Assembly (NCBI GenBank): GCA_018340805.1
Contig: JACMZG010001914.1
Span: forward strand, 14,690,474 to 14,754,473
Direction: 5' to 3'
Source of the DNA: Microvelia longipes
Taxonomy: Eukaryota; Arthropoda; Insecta; Hemiptera; Veliidae
DNA: 64,000 nucleotides
The translations under genes were made by a program, and so were the position numbers. The notes under the pieces are model-generated. The model was not told where the DNA came from and ran no database searches. It saw only the letters and a list, made by a program, of their open reading frames with translations. Below are positions 11,123-22,486 of this stretch, in pieces; positions within the stretch are counted from its first letter, which is position 1; the number at the start of each line of letters is the position of its first letter.

Positions 11123-11899
11123 AAGTTTTGCGAAACGTATTTTTCGTGGTTGGATATCAATCTCGACAAAATAGCAAATCGGATTTCAAACACATTCGCC
11201 GGCGGCCAATTTCATTAGCAATTTTTTAAAAATAAATTCTAAAAGATAAAACATTGTAGATTTCTACTAATATTAGTTTGTTAACAAAGTTTTACTAAGT
11301 AGTATTAAATGCTCAAATAGTAATATATTAAATGAAAACATAGATAAAATAAAAACAATGTCCAATTATGTTAATAGTATATTTTAATGTCTCACTTATA
11401 AGACATATTATAATTCAGCTCTTATAACAATGTTATTTAAATATTCTACATGAAACACTTGTTGATTCAGTTAGTGTAGATGTTGTAGAGAATCTTTGAT
11501 TTCTTTTTATTTATTATTTCTAGATTTATTGCACATTATAAATAACATAAACATTGTAAAAATGGTTAAACATTTAAATGTCATATAAATATTTCAACAT
11601 TATATGTTAAACATTAATTCATACAAATTTGAGAGCTGTGCTTTTTCCCCAGAACAACTCTATCTAAACTTTAGTTAAATAGAATTTGATTGATTTTTAA
11701 GCCTGCCAGTATCTCAAACATGATAACATGAAAAAACATGCAACTTTTAGGTTTAGGGTATAAATTAGAGACTAGTGATGTATTTTCGGTATAAAACAGA
11801 TATATTTGACTAATAATAACGTTGCATTTCTATATAATTTAAACCAGCTGTTTAGGTTAAAAAATCGGATGCGGAGTACATTGGAACTTTTCTCATCAC
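11123..11899. other. No gene seen
   Basis: AT-rich sequence without a supportable feature. Confidence 0.4.
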
Positions 11900-12085
11900 A
11901 TTGGATTCGCTACAATTATCCTCCCTACTTCGGACTCGCTTTGCTCGTCCTCAGATAATAAATGCATCCGTTTCATTCTCAGCGGTCACCCATCCATACA
12001 CTCCAGGTTTTAAATTCCATCCATCCATTGGACCACGCTCGATGCAGATTAACTTTTATGATCCAACAAAAATTGTGGATGTACA
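11900..12085 (-). repeat. Dispersed family E copy
   Basis: Contains TTCGGACTCGCTTTGCTCGT and TTCTCAGCGGTCACC followed by GACCACGCTCGATGC. The reverse complement of these blocks, in the same order, occurs at 34690-34800. It is non-coding; the 66-residue ORF through it is incidental. Confidence 0.65.
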
Positions 12086-12320
12086 TATCGTATTGAAATA
12101 AAACTTAAAGATGTAGACGATCTTGTTGGATTCAATACACTTCAAAATTGACAAGATAATTGTTTTAGCTATAAAGTATTCAGGGAAATCTGAAAATTCA
12201 AGTGCACCCAATTTTCAGACTTCATTTTGTATTTTTCCCAAACCTTGTTAGTTTTAATTTGGCTGTGCAGGGTTACCCTACCCTGTAGTGTGTTTCTATA
12301 GGAAATGCTTACATACATCT

Positions 12321-12322
<2 letters not shown>

Positions 12323-12399
<77 letters not shown>

Positions 12400-12414
12400 A
12401 TATATATATTATAT
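12323..12414. repeat. (TC)n and (TA)n microsatellite, target of the LTR element
   Basis: A (TC)n run passes into a (TA)n run that ends exactly where the 5' LTR starts. A (TA)n run resumes directly after the 3' LTR at 21434. Confidence 0.9.
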
Positions 12415-14131
12415 TGTAATAAGAGTTTAGATTCTTGGTAGTTTTGAAATGTTTGTAGGCTCCATTTAGAGGAGCTGTAATTAGATTATCCCTGGTATGA
12501 TTCCCCTTACTCCATTTTTAACCTTTTTGAATAGTTTGCAGTATCGGACCATCCTTTTAACAATAGAATCCTTACATCTCAAGCATTTCCTGTAGTTTCC
12601 TTAAACCATCTTCCATATCTTTCCTTACCTGACTTTTCCTGTCCCTTTCCTTTGCTACCCTTATTAATTTGGATTTTTATATAGATTTATAAAAGTTAGA
12701 TGTCAATTATAAGAGCCTCTGGTCTATCCCTTCTACCACCTCTTCAAGTATCTCTTTAGTTGGAGCCCAGGCTTGGTGAGATTCACAGCTTCACCAACTC
12801 ACCCCGTTTAGTTCGATTTACGGCTTGACGCCGGATTAGCGGATCATACCGATTTGTGCCGTGAGAGGCACTTGTACAGTCTTCTCTGGTTGTCAATCTG
12901 GCGGAACGAAGTACGTCATATTGATTAACCGTGATGTAAACTAGCTACCTTTATGTTTACTACAGTTTACTGGATTACGGTTCGGGATCCAAATTTCGTT
13001 TTGTGTTGTCGCGAGTGATATTGAACACTTATAGTACTCTGCCCAAGTTATGCTGACGCTGATGAATATGGGAGAGTCTATAAAATTGCGGTTGTGACCG
13101 GTCAGCTAGTTGATTATTTGTGTCAAATACCGGATGAACTATGTGTCAAAGTGCGACTAACAGACAATAACGGGTGTGTCAAAGACAATTGTGATATTTT
13201 ATTAATTCTTCTTCAATTAGACCAGGACCAGGCTGTCAACTCTGATAAGTCAAACTTATATTATTTTATATTTACTTATTTATTGAGCTCAATTAATTTT
13301 ATGTTAACAATTACTTTAGCTTTATTATTTCAGGGCCCTGCTTTTATTTAGTTTAATTTAAGTATTCTTGATATTTATGACTTACTGGATCACTATAGGT
13401 ATTTTAGATACAATATTCAAAACACTTACGACTATGATTTATTTTTGTGTTACGATGGTTTAAGGTTATAAATAGTATTACTTTATTTGTTCTTGATTTC
13501 TAATATTATTTATAGATACCTTTTTTTTTTATAAGAGATTGGTTACTAATCATCATCCTCTAAAATTTATACTTTGGAGAGAATACCGAGTTTACTAATT
13601 TTTGGTTTTAAATTGTTTTATTATATTTAATATTGTTGTCCGAGTATACTTCAGTATTCAAGGCGGAATTTTTTTGAAAGTATAACCAACATGGACCTTA
13701 TTGCTATTTATTATTTAATATTTTCACCCCCCCCTTTTTTACTAAATTTTTTATGTTTCTCAAGATACTTGTTTTACTTTCCTAAATTTTACAATAGAGT
13801 TATTTAATTTACCTGTCATAACATTATTAACTTTTCTATAACTTCCTTAATTGTTTTATTTTTGTGGACAAGTATGTTGAGTAGGCCTGTTTTAAATAAT
13901 TAATAGCATTTATTTTTTTGTTTTGTTTATCTAAATAAATTAGATTTATTTTATTTTATATGCTGGTAAGGTGTTCTTATTTTTTTTTAAGTTATTGTAA
14001 GGCTCTAGGTCACCTAATTGTTTTCCTCCTATCCTTCCCTTTTCCTAAAAAAATTCATTTTCATTAATAACTCTGCTAAACCCCTCCCTAGCCGTACTGA
14101 GTACTAGCCAACCATATTCTGTACCGTTACA
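12415..14131 (+). repeat. 5' LTR
   Basis: 1717 bp, starting TGTAATAAG and ending CGTTACA. Where aligned to the 3' LTR it shows hardly any substitutions but is 233 bp shorter because of many scattered losses of one to about 35 bases, concentrated in its AT-rich second half (after about 13340). The U3/R/U5 limits cannot be set by eye. Confidence 0.95.
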
Positions 14132-14651
14132 GATCGTCGCCCAACGTGGCTGGCTATTGTTTTATGATAATTAAAGTGTTGCTAATTAATTATTTGTCCC
14201 TTCTTGCCCTTTTTATTTTATAATAACTTTTTGATTTTAATAAATTTCATAAGCATAGTTTACCTTGGGTACATTTATTTAAGATATTGCTGTTTACAAA
14301 ATACAATTACAGTTTTCTTTAATTGTAAATTTTATTGTTTGTTTAGTCATTTTAAAAACTTCTTTTTACATAACAGTCTTGTTTTACTTTTCTTTTAATT
14401 ATATATATTTTTTAAATTTTAAATATTTTTAGATGTTCTTGTGAATTTTTATTTATTTTATTAAACTTATTTGGTAAATTTATTTAATAATATCTACTTA
14501 TATTTTTACATATATAATATTTATTTGAATTTATATTTGGATATAAATAATTATATTCTTAGGTTGACTATTTTTACTATTCTATATTATTTTATTTATT
14601 TATTATTTATCATTTTATTATTCTTTATTATTTTTTTATATTTTTTGTATT
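14132..14651 (+). other. Primer-binding-site region and 5' leader
   Basis: Between the 5' LTR and the gag ATG. The first bases (GATCGTCGCCCAACGTGGC) occupy the place of the primer-binding site. The block CCCAACGTG resembles the complement of a tRNA-Trp 3' end used by some gypsy lineages, but with mismatches, so the primer tRNA is uncertain. The rest is a very AT-rich leader; the ORFs at 14204-14398 and 14471-14674 are low complexity. Confidence 0.5.
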
Positions 14652-16177
14652 ATGGATATCAACAGGCTAGGTAAAGAAGAACTTTCTTATGAACTTAGGA
14701 TCAGAGGAGTAGTGGATGTTCCTACTGTAAAAGAAATGAGATCTACACTTCGTCTGTTAGTTCAGAAAGAAAAGACTGGACAATTAATTATACATTCTCC
14801 TGTTAGATATGATATTCCACAAGAGCTGAAAACAATAAAGATAAATTAAAAGATATTAACACATTAGTTGAAAATGTGACAGATCCTAGTAAAGATGCTA
14901 ATTTAATTCGGAAAATTGATGCTGTTTCAAGTCATTTGATCAATAGACTTGAAAGGCTTATTCCTGAGTCTGAAGAGCAGACTAAAGAGAGGTCAGGTTA
15001 CCTGAAACAAATTTTAGATATCTGGCAAACTTTGGAAAACAAGAAGGCTGGACATGTATCACCTGAAGGCGATCTTGGTAATCTCTTTAACGAGTCTACA
15101 CCTCGTAGACCTCAGCTTCCTCTACCTCCTGTTCCAGAACCTCATAGCAGTGAACAAGAAAAATTTGAACTGCAACGTAAAGTAGCTGAGTTAGAACGCC
15201 GTCTTAGAGAACTGCAACCAACACAACAACAGTCAACTTTACAACCATTCCAAGCTGCAATATCGGAACCTTCTCTCAAAATAAAACGACATTTAGTACC
15301 AATCAAAGACTGGGATATTAAATTTACTGGTGAAAGTGAAGGACTTAGCCTACGCGCTTTCCTTGAAAATATCGACCTATATAAACGTGCTAGGAACGCG
15401 ACATCTTTAGATCTTTTTGCCTCGGCTGTTGATTTCTTCAAAGGAGCAGCTCTAACTTGGTACAAGTCTGTCCGTAGTGATGTTAGATCATGGGAAGAGC
15501 TTGTAGAACTGCTTAAAGAAGAATATGAAGATGATGATTACGAGGACGAACTAATGAGAGAAATCTTAGCTCGAACACAAGGTCCGGAAGAAAAGATAAC
15601 TACATACGCCGCAGTCATGAAGACATATTTTGCTAGGTTGCCTACACCGCTCACTGAAGAACGAAAATTAAAAATTCTTTGGAGTAACACCGCCCCTTAT
15701 TTTTATGATAGGATGAGGAGTTACGGTATGACTACCGTTGAAGATTTTGTGAAGGTTGGAAGAAGGATTCAGAAAGACAAGGACCACATGGACAAATTTA
15801 AGAACCCTCCATCGCAGCGGAAGTCTATGTTGGAACCTGATCTAGCTTACTCTTATTCTAAGCAAGAGAAACGTGATCAGGGTAACAAGGTTAGTCAGGT
15901 AACAGCTACACGTGATCAGCAAGTAGCAGGATCTTCAAGACAACCTACACAAGTCCTCAACACTTCCTCAACTTCTGGAACTTCTAATGAGACTGACAGA
16001 CGACCGCTTAACTGCTGGCATTGTAAAAATGGAGCGCATAGATACCAACAGTGTCCCTTATTAAAATTAAAATTTTGCGTACGTTGTGGTAACGATGACT
16101 TGAAAGGTAATCAGTGCACTAAGTGTAAAGCTTTTGCTATGAAGAAGAATTTAAACTCGAAGGCGAGGAAAGAGTAA
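14652..16177 (+). pseudogene. gag (one frameshift)
   Basis: ATG at 14652 opens a short N-terminal reading frame (MDINRLGKEELSYELRIRG) that runs into a stop at 14849. The natural continuation lies in another frame and runs to TAA at 16175-16177, so one base appears to be missing near 14838. The body carries a retrotransposon capsid region (FFKGAALTWYKS and nearby) and then a CCHC zinc knuckle, CWHCKNGAHRYQQC (16013-16054, pattern CX2CX4HX4C). A second cysteine cluster (CVRCGNDDLKGNQCTKC) follows. The product would be the structural polyprotein that packages the element's RNA. Protease and polymerase are reached by a -1 shift just before the stop. Confidence 0.85.
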
Positions 16178-16215
16178 CTGGTCAATCTTTCTCTCGTACC
16201 CCTCTGACTGACCAG
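16150..16215 (+). promoter_or_regulatory. -1 ribosomal frameshift signal: slippery heptamer plus pseudoknot
   Basis: Slippery heptamer TTTAAAC (16150-16156) lies in the gag frame as T TTA AAC, the canonical X XXY YYZ form. A 7-nt spacer (16157-16163) precedes stem 1: CGAGGAAAG (16164-16172) with CTTTCTCTCG (16187-16196), nine pairs with one bulged T. The loop of stem 1 holds CTGGTCA (16178-16184), exactly complementary to TGACCAG (16209-16215), giving stem 2 of an H-type pseudoknot with loops of 5, 2 and 12 nt. The gag stop codon (16175-16177) falls in loop 1. After the shift the -1 frame is open into the protease region. The fit in every element is unusually good for a by-eye call. Confidence 0.85.
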
Positions 16216-17846
16216 AAAGAAAGAGAACAATGGTTGAACTATTTACGAGAACAAGTCATCTGTGATAGCATCACTCATGTTATTTCTAAAGTTGGACAAG
16301 ACCAACGTCCTTACTTAGGAGTTAATGTTTTAGGTACTAAAGTTTTTATGGACTCCTTGACTCCGGTGCTACTAGAACAATAGTAGGAGGAAAAGGGCAG
16401 GCTCTTTTCAAAAGACTAGGCTTTAAGGCTTATGAAGATCCTAGTGTCAAAGTATCAGTTGCTGATGGCAGCTCGTGCAAAGTAACTGGCATAATGGACA
16501 TCCCTTTTGAGTTAGGTGGAGTAAATAAAATCTTACCTGTACTTGTAGTGCCTGAAATACAATCTTCCTTAATTCTCGGCTTAGACTTCTGGCGTACTAT
16601 GGGTATAGTTCCTGATCTTTCTAAAAATACTTGGCAGTTTAGTGAACAAGCTGATTCTATAAATGTTTCTTCTGAAGGTTTAAAAGACCAAAGTCACTTG
16701 TCATCTGAAGAAAGAAGCTCTTTGAAAGATATTGTCGATCAATATTTTGCAAATATTGGTTCAAAATTAGGTTGCACCAATTTAGTTCAACATAAAATTG
16801 ATGTGGGTGGAGCTGAGCCGATCAAACAGAGGTACTATCCTGTTTCTCCCCCTATGCTTAAGATCATGCATGATGAGCTAGACCTTATGTTATCTCAAGG
16901 TATTGTTGAGCCATCTAAAAGTCCCTGGTCTTCACCTGTTGTTTTGGTAAAGGAACCTAATAATAAATATAGATTTTGCGTGGACTTCAGACGCCTTAAT
17001 AATGTGACTAAAAGAGACGCATATCCTTTACCCTATGTGAGCCAAATTTTAGATCGGTTACGAAACGCAAAATACCTTTCTTCGCTAGACATTAAATCTG
17101 CATATTGGCAGGTACCCGTCCATCCAGATTCTCGTGAGTACACAGCTTTTACTGTACCTGGTAGAGGACTCTTTCAGTTTTGCAGACTTCCCTTCGGTTT
17201 ACACAACAGCCCAGCTACCTGGCAAAGGTTGATCGATGAAGTACTTGGTCCAGATCTAGAGCCTTACGTATGGGTGTACTTAGACGACATTGTTGTTGTA
17301 ACCGAGAGTTTTAGCCAACATCTAGAAGTGCTGAAGAAGATCTTCGAGAGACTCACTAAAGCTGGCCTCACTCTTAATCCTGATAAGTGTGAATTTTGCC
17401 GCCCGGAGCTGAAATATTTGGGATACATTGTTGACAGCAAAGGCTTACATGTAGACCCTGAAAAGGTAGAAGCTATCATGAATTTCCCAGCTCCTAGGTG
17501 CCAGAAACAGGTTCGACAGTTTATTGGTCTTGCTTCTTGGTACAGACGCTTCATCTCAGACTTTTCTACCTTGACAGCACCCATCACCGCTTTGCTGAAG
17601 AAGAACTCAAAATTCACATGGACCAGTGAGTGTGACCAAGCATTTCGATCTATTAAAGAGAGACTAGTCTGTGCTCCGGTTCTAACAGGACCAGATTTTA
17701 CTAAACCTTTTACTGTGAGGACTGACGCATCTACAGTTGGCCTTGGGGCTACAATATCGCAGCATCTAGAGGATGGTGAAAGAGTTATTGCCTATGCATC
17801 TCGTGCCTCAATAAATGTGAGAAAAATTATTCGCTACGGAGCTTGA
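16157..17846 (+). pseudogene. pol, first part: protease and reverse transcriptase (frameshifted)
   Basis: Entered from gag by the -1 shift. A linker runs to about 16345, where one base appears lost; the aspartic-protease motif LDSGATRTIV follows at 16356 in the frame that then stays open to 17846. LILGLDFW (about 16570) is the distal protease block. The reverse transcriptase has QRYYPVSPPM, VDFRRLNNVTK, LPFGLHNSPATWQ and the catalytic YLDD (17277-17288), and then the connection and RNase H start (TVRTDASTVGLGA, about 17715). Two further single-base losses near 17830 and 17838 break the RNase H domain in the SRAS...NYS...TELE region. Function: copying the element's RNA into DNA. Confidence 0.9.
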
Positions 17847-19326
17847 ATGTTTAGCTGTGCTCTGGGCAGTAGAGAAGTTTAGACCGTATCTTGAAGGAGC
17901 AGAATTTGAAGTAGTGACTGATCATCAATCTCTAGTTTGGCTTCAAAACCTTAAAGATCCTTCAGGTAGGCTCGCTCGATGGGCCCTTAAATTACTTCCT
18001 TACCAGTTTAAGATCCGTCATAGACCTGGGAAAGAAAATTTAGTTGCTGATGCCCTTTCTAGAGCTCCTGGTGTTGAAGTCAATGTAGTAGAAGTAACTG
18101 ATCAAGATCATGATAGGTGGTACTCAAAGATGCTAACCCAAGTTCAAGAATACCCAGATGATTATCCTCTTTGGTCTGTTATCCAAGGTAAGCTCTATAG
18201 GAGAGTGAATGACAAGACAACTTGCGTTTCAGAGAACGGTTGGAAGTTAGTTATTCCCAAATCCTTGCGATTACAAGTCCTTAGAGAGATGCACGATTCT
18301 CCAACTGCAGGTCACATGGGTATCTACAAGACTCATCGTAGGATAGCTGAACTTTACTACTGGCCAGGCCTGCATTCAGATGTTGCTAGATATGTCCGTA
18401 AGTGTCAAACTTGTCAAGCTGTAAAACCCGAGCAGAAGAAGAAACCCGGTTTAATGGGATCTCAGCGTTGTCCTGAGCATCCTTGGCAAATGGTCAGTAC
18501 AGACATTATGGGACCTTTGCCATCTTCATCTAAACAAAATAAATTCATCCTGGTAATATCAGACTGCTTTACTAAACACGTTCTTCTCTTTCCTATGAGA
18601 AAAGCTACCACTCAAACTGTTCTCAAGCACCTTGAACAGGATGCGTTCTTGATGTTTGGAGCACCTCAATACCTGATTTGTGACAGTGGAGTTCAATATA
18701 AGAGTCGACAGTTTCAGGATAGGATGAAGGATTATGGTGTGAAGATCTTGTACAATCCTCTCTATAGCCCTCAAAGCAACCCAGCTGAAAGGATCAACCG
18801 TGTGATTAAGTCCATGATCCAGAGTTATGTTGGAGATAATCAAAGGACTTGGGATGTTAATCTGAAGAAATTCCAGTTTGCAATTAACACCGCCGAGCAC
18901 GAGACTTCAGGTTATACTCCGGCATTTCTTAATTTCGGTCGAAGACTGCCAGTTACTGGTAGTGACCATAATCTGATTCCTTCTGAAAACCAAGATGATG
19001 CTCATCAGCGACGCCTTAAATCCTTAGAGGCACTTGGAAATCTTCGACAGACCATTAAAGAGAAACTCATGAAGGGTCACCAAAGAAACACTCCTCATTA
19101 CAACCTTCGACGCAGACCGGCTCAATTTGCAGAAGGAGATATTGTCTGGAAAAGAAACTACGTATTATCGGATGCTGCTGGACACTTCGCTGCAAAATTG
19201 GCTCCTAAGTTTATCAAATGTAGGGTTAGGAAAAAACTATCTCCTTTGGTATACGAGTTAGAAGATTTAGAAGGGTCTATCCTTGGACGATGGCACATTA
19301 AGGACCTTAAACGTGACTCCTCTTAG
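17847..19326 (+). CDS. pol, second part: RNase H end and integrase
   Basis: Continues the pol reading after the frame breaks near 17838. It begins with the end of RNase H (LWAVEKFRPYLEG, FEVVTDHQSLVWL, RHRPGKENLVADALSR). The integrase follows: an HHCC zinc domain (HDSPTAGHMG ... CQTCQAV, about 18290-18420), then the DDE core with Asp in STDIMGPL, Asp in ICDSGVQYKS and Glu in NPAERINRV, and a C-terminal part ending RWHIKDLKRDSS. Stop at 19324-19326. The integrase inserts the DNA copy. It is one long open frame of about 490 codons, which argues against age. No native start is expected, since it is made as part of Gag-Pol. Confidence 0.9.
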
Positions 19327-19483
19327 CCTCACTCCTGTTGCGTCAGCACTTACCATAACCATCTTTAATCCTGCAGTAAATATTTTGTCTCATTCGTTTC
19401 TCTACACTCCTCATCTGGCAGCTTTACTCATCTTCAATCTACCACCTCACCGATTTGCATCCTCATTTGGAGGAAGACTCTTA
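19327..19483 (+). other. 3' untranslated spacer and polypurine tract
   Basis: A 157-bp spacer between the integrase stop and the 3' LTR. The purine-rich GGAGGAAGA (about 19470-19478) just before the LTR is the likely plus-strand primer. No env-like ORF fits here. Confidence 0.6.
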
Positions 19484-21433
19484 TGTAATAAGAAGTTTAG
19501 ATTCTTGGTAGTTTTGAAATGTTTGTAGGCTCCATTTAGAGGAGCTGTAATTAGATTATCCCTGGTATGATTCCCCTTACTCCATTTTTAACCTTTTTGA
19601 ATAGTTTGCAGTATCGGACCATCCTTTTAACAATAGAATCCTTACATCTCAAGCATTTCCTGTAGTTTCCTTAAACCATCTTCCATATCTTTCCTTACCT
19701 GACTTTTCCTGTCCCTTTCCTTTGCTACCCTTATTAATTTGGATTTTTATATAGATTTATAAAAGTTAGATGTCAATTATAAGAGCCTCTGGTCTATCCC
19801 TTCTACCACCTCTTCAAGTATCTCTTTAGTTGGAGCCCAGGCTTGGTGAGATTCACAGCTTCACCAACTCACCCCGTTTAGTTCGATTTACGGCTTGACG
19901 CCGGATTAGCGGATTCATACCGATTGTAGTGCCGTGTGAGAGGCACTTGTACAGTCTTCTCTGGTTGTCAATCTGGCGGAACGAAGTACGTCATATTGAT
20001 TAACCGTGATGTAAACTAGCTACCTTTACGTTTACTACAGTTTACTGGATTACGGTTCGGGATCCAAATTTCGTTTTGTGTTGTCGCGAGTGAGATTGAA
20101 CACTTATAGTACTCTGCCCAAGTTATGCTGACGCTGATGAATATGGGAGAGTCTATAAAATTGCGGTTGTGACCGGTCAGCTAGTTGATTATTTGTGTCA
20201 AATAACCGGATGAACTATGTGTCAAAGTGCGACTAACAGACAATAACGGGTGTGTCAAAGACAATTGTGATATTTTGTGGTATTAATTCTTCTTCAATTA
20301 GACCAGGACCAGGCTGTCAACTCTGATAAGTCAAACTTATATTATTTATATTTACTTATTTATTGAGCTCAATTAATTTTATGTTAACAATTACTTTAGC
20401 TTTATTATTTCAGGGCCCTGCTTTTACTTTAGTTTAATTTAAGTATTCTTGATAAACATTTTATGACTTAGATTAGTTATTATTTTTATTGATCTGGATC
20501 ATAAAGTATTGATTTTTTTTATAATTTAATTTAGCTATTAGGTATTTTAGATACAAAACTATTCAAAACACTTACGACTATGATTTATTTTGTGTTACGA
20601 TGGTTTAAGGTTATAAATAGTATTACTTTATTTGTTCTTGATTTCTAATATTATTTATAGATACCTTTTTTTTTTATTATAAGTTAATATAGAGATTTTA
20701 AGGTTGATTTTGGTTACTAATCATCATCCTCTAAAATTTATACTTTGGAGAGAATTACCGAGTTTACTAATTTTTGGTTTTAAATTGTTTTATTATATTT
20801 TAATATTGTTGTCCGAGTATACTTCAGTATTCAAGGCGGAATTTATTTTGAAAGTATAACCAACATGGACCTTATTAATAATTGCTATATTTTATATTTA
20901 TTTTAATATTTTCACCCCCTCCCCTTTGGCCTAGTATACTTACTTAAATTTTTATTTATTTTAATACATTGTTTGATTTTCCTGAATTTTTCTTTATAAC
21001 TCAAGATACTTGTTCTTACTTTCCTAAATTTTACGTTGCCAATAGAGTTATTTTAATTTACCTGTATCATTTAACATTTTATTATTAACTTTTCTATAAC
21101 TTCCTTAATTGTTTTATTTTTGTGGACAAGTATGTTGAGTAGGCCTGTTTTAAATAATTAATAGTTTCATTTTTTTTTTAATAAGCATATTATTTTGTTG
21201 TTTTGTTTATCTAAATAAATTAGATTTATTTTATATTTAACTTATATGCTGTGTAAGGTGTTCCTTATTTTAGATTTAAGCTTAGTTTTAAGTTATTGTA
21301 AGGCTCATAGGTCACCTAATTGTTTTTCCTCCTATCCTTCCACTTTCCCTAAAAATTCATTTTCATTCATAACTCTGCTAAACCCCTCCCTAGCCGTACT
21401 GAGTACTAGCCAACCATATTCTGTACCGTTACA
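19484..21433 (+). repeat. 3' LTR
   Basis: 1950 bp, TGTAATAAG to CGTTACA. It is the longer and presumably more complete LTR copy. ORFs inside it, including 21246-21620 which runs into the downstream microsatellite, are incidental. Confidence 0.95.
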
Positions 21434-21440
21434 ATATATA

Positions 21441-21502
<62 letters not shown>

Positions 21503-21516
21503 TAATATATATAATA
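21434..21516. repeat. (TA)n microsatellite right of the LTR element
   Basis: A TA run resuming immediately at the 3' LTR boundary; together with 12375-12414 it is the presumed split target. Confidence 0.9.
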
Positions 21517-22129
21517 TTGAAAACAACAGGTGTCAGATTTTTTATTATAACAAAGCTTCTTCTTTTTTAGGTGACAGAGGAGCAATTATTAATTTACGCA
21601 AGAAATATAAAATCATTTGAAGTGTTTCAAGCTAATTGATAATTATTATTGTAATTAGGTTAATTAACATAAAATTATAAGTAATTTCAAAATCGATAAG
21701 CTTGAAGATCACTTCCGGTCATAGGAATAATTCAACGTTTTAACAATTTAATCGGTACAATTTAACAATTTCTGTCAAAAACTGTAAAAATCAGTCATTT
21801 TTACGAGTACAGAATATTTTTTTATAGAATTAAATAAAATGTTTATTAACATGACAGGTTTTTGACCAGATTTAAAAGTATGAGCTTTAGGGCTTATTAT
21901 CTTTATATACCTCTAATCTAATTTTACCTTATAATCTAATCTAATATACCTTTATCTAATTTTTTTTATTATAGAGAGTCAGTTCATCTATTACAAATTT
22001 AAGATTATATTTTATATTATATTAATTTGTATTATCTTATAATACAATTTTTTATTAATTTTTTTTACATTTTTTTTGGAAAAAAACTTATATATGTTAG
22101 TTGATAAAAATTGAACTATTGCTAAATTT
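21517..22129. other. No gene seen
   Basis: AT-rich sequence with short T runs; nothing supportable. Confidence 0.4.
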
Positions 22130-22486
22130 TAATGCAAATTACCGCATAATGTTAGTCTTATGCATGGGTGCATGCGTGCCAAATCATAAATTGATCACAG
22201 CATTATTCCGCGTTTTATGATTTTTCATTATTTTCTTGCTGATTTATTATCGCTTGTTATTGACATTATAAAAATTATTTTCTATATAGCACAACTACAC
22301 ATATAGACTAAATTTTGAACAAAGTTTCAATTCCCTACTATAAATACACTGGGAGGTACAATGATATCAAACACACACACATACAAACAATTTTGTGTAA
22401 ACTACTTAGGAGGTTTTACAAACGATTTTCTTTCAAATACAATACTTTTCCTATGTACGGTATAAATGAGGAAAAGTAATTCTATA
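22130..22486 (-). mobile_element. Dispersed family A, copy 1
   Basis: Non-coding element recognised by GCATGCGTGCCAAAT, a CCGCGTTTTATGATTTTT block, a CACACACACATA run and a terminal short palindrome around CAATACTTTTCCTATGTACG/GTATAAATGAGGAAAAGTA. Other copies: 24305-24800 and 27150-27620 (opposite strand), 44190-44455, 55865-56245, 60095-60205, 62885-63590, and a fragment at 36840-36965. No ORF is shared, so it is a non-autonomous family; its mover is unknown. Confidence 0.7.

Larger units (their letters stand above)
12415..21433 (+). mobile_element. Ty3/gypsy-type LTR retrotransposon, full length
   Basis: A 9.0-kb element bounded by direct LTRs (12415-14131 and 19484-21433) that begin TGTAATAAG and end CCGTTACA (TG..CA). 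Inside, in order: gag, protease, reverse transcriptase, RNase H, integrase. This order is that of Ty3/gypsy (Metaviridae-like) elements, and there is no env-like ORF after the integrase. It sits in a (TA)n microsatellite; ATAT flanks both ends but a TSD cannot be proven in that context. Reading frames are interrupted at about 14838, 16345-16358, and twice near 17830-17845, each time by an apparent single-base loss, with no other signs of decay. The element is therefore either recently active with assembly indels, or very recently broken. Confidence 0.95.

Noticed and set aside
19283..19528. ORF overlapping the integrase end, as a possible env
   Set aside because: It is 81 codons, overlaps integrase in another frame, crosses into the LTR and has no glycoprotein features.
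21246..21620. 124-residue ORF at the end of the LTR element, as a possible env or accessory gene
   Set aside because: It lies in the 3' LTR and runs into the (TA)n repeat; there is no conserved domain and no matching ORF in the 5' LTR.
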